Source of the DNA: Baylisascaris procyonis
Lineage: Eukaryota > Nematoda > Chromadorea > Rhabditida > Ascarididae
Length of the DNA: 64,000 bases
Assembly (NCBI GenBank): GCA_037389465.1
Contig: JAZARR010000048.1
Span: forward strand, 186,001 to 250,000
Direction of reading: 5' to 3'
This document shows, one piece after another, positions 41,350 to 64,000 of the stretch; position 1 is the stretch's first letter; the number at the start of each line of letters is the position of its first letter. The translations under genes were made by a program, and so were the position numbers. The notes under the pieces were generated by a model. That model searched no databases. It saw only the letters and a list, made by a program, of their open reading frames with translations, and had not been told where the DNA came from.

Positions 41350-43868
41350 AAATAACTGCTTTCACTCAATATTACTAAGTGGAATTCTCTAATTCAATAT
41401 TTAAAGACAAAAATAGCGATTTGGTTGAAATTGTTGATTTCTCAATTTTGTGCTATTGCTTTTATGTCTTGTTCGATAGCGAGTCGCTCTTTCACAGTAA
41501 AAGTTAAATTGAACCCCCTCTCAAAATGGTTGTTACTCTCTTGTCCAGTTTGGTAACATTTAGAACGCTTTAGTATAGAATCATAGCGAAATGCGGAAAA
41601 TTGAGCTAATTTGCATAAATGCTGAATTTGATTTGAGTATTGCTGAGAGATTCACTGCGATCTCCCTTTAACTTTAAATTTGGTGGACTTATTGCAGTTT
41701 TCGAATTTTATTAGTTACTATTGTTCAGTTATGCTTGAATATTTCAATTTATTTATCTCTATTCACTTGCAGTTGCTCCATTTCGTTGTCTTGAATGTTC
41801 GAAGTTTTGAAAACTCTTGTGTGTGCAGGAAGATCTCTGTCGGATCCTTTTTTTAGCTAAAAATCATCGTCATTTTTTTCCATTAAAAAATCCTTCGCTT
41901 CCGCTAGCTATGACAGAAAATGTGCTTAGGATTTTTTGGATTAAAGCACAGAGGATTTTTGTTGGCAAGGAAAACCCGATTATTTCCAACTATTTTAAAC
42001 ATCTTTGAAAAAAATATAAGCATTGGACCTTTCAAAGGCTTCATGCAAATCGGATATTTGCCATCTTGGAGTGTTATGTGAGCATTTGTATTGTCTGAAG
42101 CAGCAATGCCTAAAAATAAAAAACTTTTACCATTTCGTTAAGAAAAGTTCACTCAGATCAGTGATATTGTGCCCCGATTGTCTGATGTTGAATAAAATCT
42201 CTCTCACTTGATACTGTAAAATAATATAGAGATATGCATCCAATGTTTAGTGGCATCGACCATAGCAAAGATTATTTTAGTTTAGAAGTTTCTTTTCATC
42301 TTTAAACAGTTGCAATCGCAACTTTTTTCGGATTTCTCAATCATTCTTGAGGTTTTGATTTCCAATTTCCACCTGCTTGCATTCAAAAGTCCAATATTTC
42401 GGCTTTTCGATTTTTCAGCACTTGCAAGTGGACTTTACCCTAAAATTTAGGTTGCATTTTATTCAATTTCACGTCTCTTCATTGTGAACGCATTCAATAA
42501 AATATTTTGCAGTTAACACATTTCTAAAGCATTTTCATTAGAGGCATTAAAAGAACAATCTTTACAGAATTTTTCATTATCAACATTAAAACTGTATGCG
42601 GAAGAGTGGCACTGGGATGAACACATAACACTGGTGTCATACGATACGATGGTGACGTCATTGCACGTCACAGAAGGGTGACGTCATTCAAGTTGATGAA
42701 GTCATGTGACCTCGATGAAGTGTAAGGATTGTTCTATGAAAAAGGCAAAGTAAAGAGAAGAGAGGAACGTCGTAATTCATACCTTGCTAAGAGTTTAGAA
42801 CACGTAACGCAGGTAGAATTGCGGATTCAATTCAATCACGGCACAATTCGAGAAAATCTCACTGATGGAGACAATGTTTAGTCTAATATCGTTGTTAATT
42901 TCAAGCAACTAAATGCAAAAAACCTGTGTTGGGTGGCATTAAGAGTTGAGGAATAAGTTCGCACTTACTCGCCATTAGATTGTTTATTAGTGAATAGGGT
43001 GAGTTGAACGGGCAGAACAGTTGCATTACGAGAGGCAGTGATCAATATATACAGTGACTGCAAAAAAATTGGAATTTCACATTTCAAGAAAGCAAAAACC
43101 CATGAAAGCGTAATAACTAAGCGAAGCATACCGAACTGAATTGTATTTATAAAAAATGCAAAAGAAAAAACAAAAAAATATCGAAAGCAATGAGCAATCG
43201 GACCCCACATTTGGGTATCCCGATAGTTGCTTCACTAAGTCATTTATTCGCTTCTTGGCTTTCTTCATTTAGCCATGAGGTTAATTTCTGCACTCTCAGT
43301 GTTCTTCGAACGCGTCAAAGAGTCGTCCTATCAGACATAATGGAGATCGTCTATGAAGGGATCATAAAGTTAATGCACTTTTTTGTCTATTTGCTTTGCT
43401 TCTTTCGTTTCTTCTCTTCCATAGTTCCTTTGGCATTCCTTATCAAAAAGAATTTCAAAAAATACCATCGATTTCATAACAAATATACAATGCACAATAC
43501 ACACTTGTACACTTAACACCTGTACATTTCCACATGGAGCGATCCATGTCCAAGAGGATTAAAAATGGAGATTTCGGCCTTCATCGTGACCTAATTTTCA
43601 AAGCTCGAACACAGCAAATTTACTTCAATCGTTGCACTTTCGAAAAACAAGCCTTCCCTCAAATTACCTCAATCGAAACGAAATTTAAATAATTGGCAGT
43701 TTCGCAAAAACTTTTGTCTGCAACGTTGTCTTCTTTTCTCATCAGGTAATTTCTTCTCTTCGAGAAAAAGCGGAAAGTGAGGAAAGTTTACTCAAAATGA
43801 GCACCTCTCAGTCATTGTAATTCTGACATCCTTAAGAAAATGTTTTTTCTGGGAAACAAATAACAATA
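41350..43868. other. convergent 3' intergenic region
   Basis: This 2.5-kb stretch separates the stop codon of the plus-strand quinone oxidoreductase gene from that of the minus-strand LIM gene. It must hold both 3' UTRs. I see no further coding exon; the 108-codon plus-strand ORF at 43190-43516 has no supporting splice sites or family features. A CRE-like cluster lies near the middle. Confidence 0.7.
42653..42709. promoter_or_regulatory. paired CRE sites with E-box-like site
   Basis: TGACGTCA occurs at 42653-42660 and 42679-42686, 26 bp apart, with a half site (CACGTCA) at 42664-42670 between them and TCATGTGA at 42702-42709. Perfect 8-mer CREs bind CREB/ATF-type bZIP factors. It lies between two convergent genes, over 1.1 kb past either stop codon, so a promoter role for either is unlikely. 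An enhancer or an unannotated transcript is possible. Confidence 0.4.
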
Positions 43869-61172
<17,304 letters not shown>

Positions 61173-61174
61173 CT

Positions 61175-61176
61175 CT
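61175..61176 (-). promoter_or_regulatory. 3' splice site at LIM-gene 5' end, probable SL site
   Basis: On the minus strand CATAATTTCAG ends here and the ATG follows after only two bases (AG/ATG). With no upstream coding exon visible, this is a strong candidate for spliced-leader trans-splicing. The mature 5' UTR would then be the leader plus two nucleotides. Confidence 0.65.
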
Positions 61177-64000
61177 GAAATTATGAAAATTTTGAGAAAG
61201 ACAATTTTTTAGAATGCTATACATGGGATTTCAAGCGAAATCGCGACATTCTTCTCCGCAATTTTAGGTACAGCAAAGAAATCTGTCCTCACTGTACGAT
61301 TCCTCGAAAATGTCCAACTTCTTAGTTTGAATTTAGCATCATCAGCACAGCAATCCAATTTTTATCTTTTTATTTTTAGATCTCAATCTATAATTCTCCA
61401 CAACTGTATCAAAAACTTACATATTTCGATGGAAAAATGGTGTCGTTATCGGCTTTAATTCATCATGCTTATCTGAAATGTGGAGGTAAAACATATTCCT
61501 TAGCCCGTTTACTCTACAATACGAACCTATTTCGCCTCAATTTTCTGACTCATTGCAACATTTAAATTTGTTTACTGTACATTTGACTGGAATTTGCTTA
61601 TTGGTGCACATTCGTTTCAGAACCAATTCTACAAAATAGCTCATATCAGAGAATTTGAATGTCTGACTGATTCACTCACAAACTAAACCAGGAGATCCTG
61701 CCAGAATATCGGGAAAGGGAAAAAGCGCAACAAGGATATGAGCACGATATGCGCTTTTCTTGCGATGGGACCGACTAAAACAACACTGTACATGAATGTT
61801 CAGAGGAAGTGAAACAATTCGTATCCTTGCGTTTCTTCACCATCTGTAGTTGTCGCAATTTCCCAATCAAACAAGCTGGAATGCGTTGCAGGGGATTTGG
61901 CGCGATATGCGTTTCTGCATTCCACACCGGTCTTTTACGTAAGTTACCAAGAGAGAAGGAATACTACATTAATATTTCAGCTGAGGTGACCGCTTATAAA
62001 TATCTTGCACAAATTATTCACCTTTTAGCAAGGAATCTTTATTCATAGAGGAACAAAGAAGACTGCAGTGAAGCAGTGGGGTACAAGAACAACACAAATG
62101 CGCATGGTCGGAAAAACGTCGTCCGAGAATGAATCATAAAGCAGCACTTCAAAACACATCACAACGTATTCTTGCATCAGTCCATAAAATGTGGCACCAC
62201 CCTGACGAATTTTCAGTATGTACCATGCTTACAATGGAGCGTAAATTGAAACGTCTTAGATGATAAATAAATACATTGAAATCCCCGTCCTGTGAAACAA
62301 AATACATTCAAATTCCCGTCCCGTGAAATACTTTTGGACGTTTTCAATACATCTGAAGTAAGAAACTGAGTAGGGTGATCAAACGGGTGACAAAAAACAG
62401 CAATATTCAATAACAGAGCGGCAGGATGTTACAAAGGCTTTGCGGTAGTGCTCCATTTCGTACTGCAACTACCGCAAAATGTAATTTGCAATCTTGAACG
62501 CTCTCGGAGATATTTCAGCGCAAGGAAAATTCCAGTGGATATTGATAGTTATCAGGTGGGACTTTTTGCGACCCGAGTGATGAGAAATGAGAAAGAAATG
62601 AGAAAAAAAAAGTATATCAACCACTAGAAGCTTGGGGAATCCCTAACTGATTACGAGCTTTAAGTCCGATAGACTCAATTATTGACAAAAGGGAACAAAA
62701 CTAAGCATTTCAAATTCTTGAAAAAGTACAAATAAGGATCGACTTCTGCAAAGGGAAAGCAGGTAGCCTTGAAGAATGCGGGAAAAGCTAGGAGAGAGAG
62801 AAAATGGGGAAGTACGAGGCGCCCAGAAGACAAGGCAAACGAAAACGGTGATCTAGACGGTGGTTAATTATGGCCAAGCTTTACGTGTAAGCCTAACTAT
62901 TTAATTAAATGAATAGTTCGGTTGATGAAACAACAAAGAAATTGCAAAGAACTATATGAGATTATTGTTGATTTGATGGATGTTGTTTACAATAATTTCA
63001 TTCGGATAACGGCAGACTATTCAAACGACCTTGAGAGTGAAAAGTGAAAATCACGATAGAAAAAATGAAGTGATTTGCGTTCTTTTGAAGTGCTTTATAG
63101 ACATAGAAGTTGGTGCTGCTCGAAACAGCTGTCCTTTTCGCGGTACGTGTTGTAATCAAATTAGTGTGTTCAACTAGACTGAAGTATGATGCTCTAGATT
63201 TCGGCCAATAAAACACATTAGAGACTATCTAGACGGGAATATTCGATTCAAACTGCACATAATTGAAAGCGTGGTGTTATGCTTTTTGCCCGGTAAGTTG
63301 CTCAGAAATGCTTTCCACTCATCTTCGGTAAAATTGTAATACATTTTCCAGATCGTTGCTTGGGAGAAAATTGTTCTTTAAAATTTTTGTGTTTTCCTAT
63401 AATAATCCCCATTATTCGGATCGAATGAAAGTTGAGGATCGCTTGTGAGTAATAAAGAGTGTGCATCGATATGAGTGAATTTCAGCTCAGATTTTTAAAA
63501 TTTACTTCTCTCAATTTGATCTCAAAATACAAGAAAGAGAAAGCTGCCGTTGATGCGAAGGGATATGAGTTCAAGTTAGCCTCAGAAAAGATCAAATAAA
63601 GCGCCATAGATTAAAAAAAAATGATTAGCTAAACATATGAACATTAAAAATAATAGCATGAAGGCACCGCTTCTTTTTCACCTTCAAAACTGCGAAAATT
63701 TCTAGACATTCTTATCGTTCTTACGCGTGGCTCTACTTCAACAAATGTGTTGCCTTAAAATAGTATAGAAATCAGAAAATCTGGTATGTTTGTGAAGTTT
63801 TGGTTCGTTGAGCTGTTGTCATGGTACCACTGAGCTTGGTACTTATTGAACTGAAGCGTTTCACACATAATGTTAAACAGTCACCTCTGAAGTAGACGCA
63901 CCACCTTTATGAAACGCTTCATCCTCCCATCCCTCCCCTCTCCCCTCCACATAACATATATAAGTAGATAGTCTTCTAGAACAAATCTAGATTTCCTTCA
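61177..64000. other. upstream flank of LIM gene
   Basis: No supportable exon was found on either strand. A two-copy imperfect repeat of about 29 bp lies at 62270-62329. The promoter of the LIM gene is expected here, but I recognise no core element. The region may also hold an unseen untranslated exon. Confidence 0.5.
62270..62329. repeat. imperfect 29-bp direct repeat, 31-bp period
   Basis: The segments at 62270-62298 and 62301-62329 share AATACATT, then CCCGTCC and GTGAAA, with about four differences. It is a small local duplication without evident function. Confidence 0.8.

Noticed and set aside
43190..43516. Plus-strand 108-codon ORF with hydrophobic stretch
   Set aside because: Hydrophobicity comes from T-rich sequence in the presumed 3' UTR region; no supporting features.

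Overview
This is eukaryotic DNA from a nematode, most likely a clade V (strongylid, hookworm-like) parasite. The evidence is a gene structure of small exons (36 to 303 nt) separated by introns of 0.1 to 9 kb, mostly TTTCAG-type 3' splice sites, AT-rich non-coding DNA full of microsatellites, and 3' splice sites sitting 2 to 19 nt before the start codons of three genes, as expected for spliced-leader trans-splicing. The species itself is an inference. No gene here is a single long ORF. All models below were assembled by hand from homology, splice sites and intron phase, without RNA evidence.

Layout: 1-8810 has no gene I can support, only small repeats and one 143-codon ORF. 8811-14345 (minus) is a complete eight-exon gene for the mitochondrial inner-membrane insertase OXA1L (379 aa). 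15.3-16.9 kb holds two orphan plus-strand exon candidates. 15644-16020 and 22826-23202 are 377-bp inverted repeats differing at three positions. They enclose about 6.8 kb with a provisional unrecognised plus-strand gene (exons from 17779) and a 1.6-kb C-poor AAATA-type satellite (20255-21890). 22334-33075 and probably beyond (minus) is a gene of at least twelve exons for a protein I do not recognise, low-complexity with short charged helices; the right arm of the inverted repeat lies in its last intron.

34786-41349 (plus) is a complete six-exon zeta-crystallin/quinone oxidoreductase gene of exactly 329 aa, the length of vertebrate CRYZ. 41350-43868 is the convergent 3' intergenic region and holds two perfect CRE (TGACGTCA) sites. 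43869-61174 (minus) is a complete eleven-exon Ajuba/LIMD1/WTIP-family LIM adaptor of 580 aa with all zinc ligands of three LIM domains, a 9-kb first intron and a PDZ-ligand-like C-terminus (ITDL). 61175-64000 is its upstream flank.

The genes do not form a pathway: a mitochondrial insertase, a cytosolic NADPH:quinone reductase and a junction/Hippo adaptor are simply neighbours. The least explained parts are the nearly identical inverted repeats with the gene and satellite between them, and the unrecognised 22.3-33 kb gene. I found no tRNA, rRNA, CRISPR array, virus or intact transposase/reverse transcriptase.
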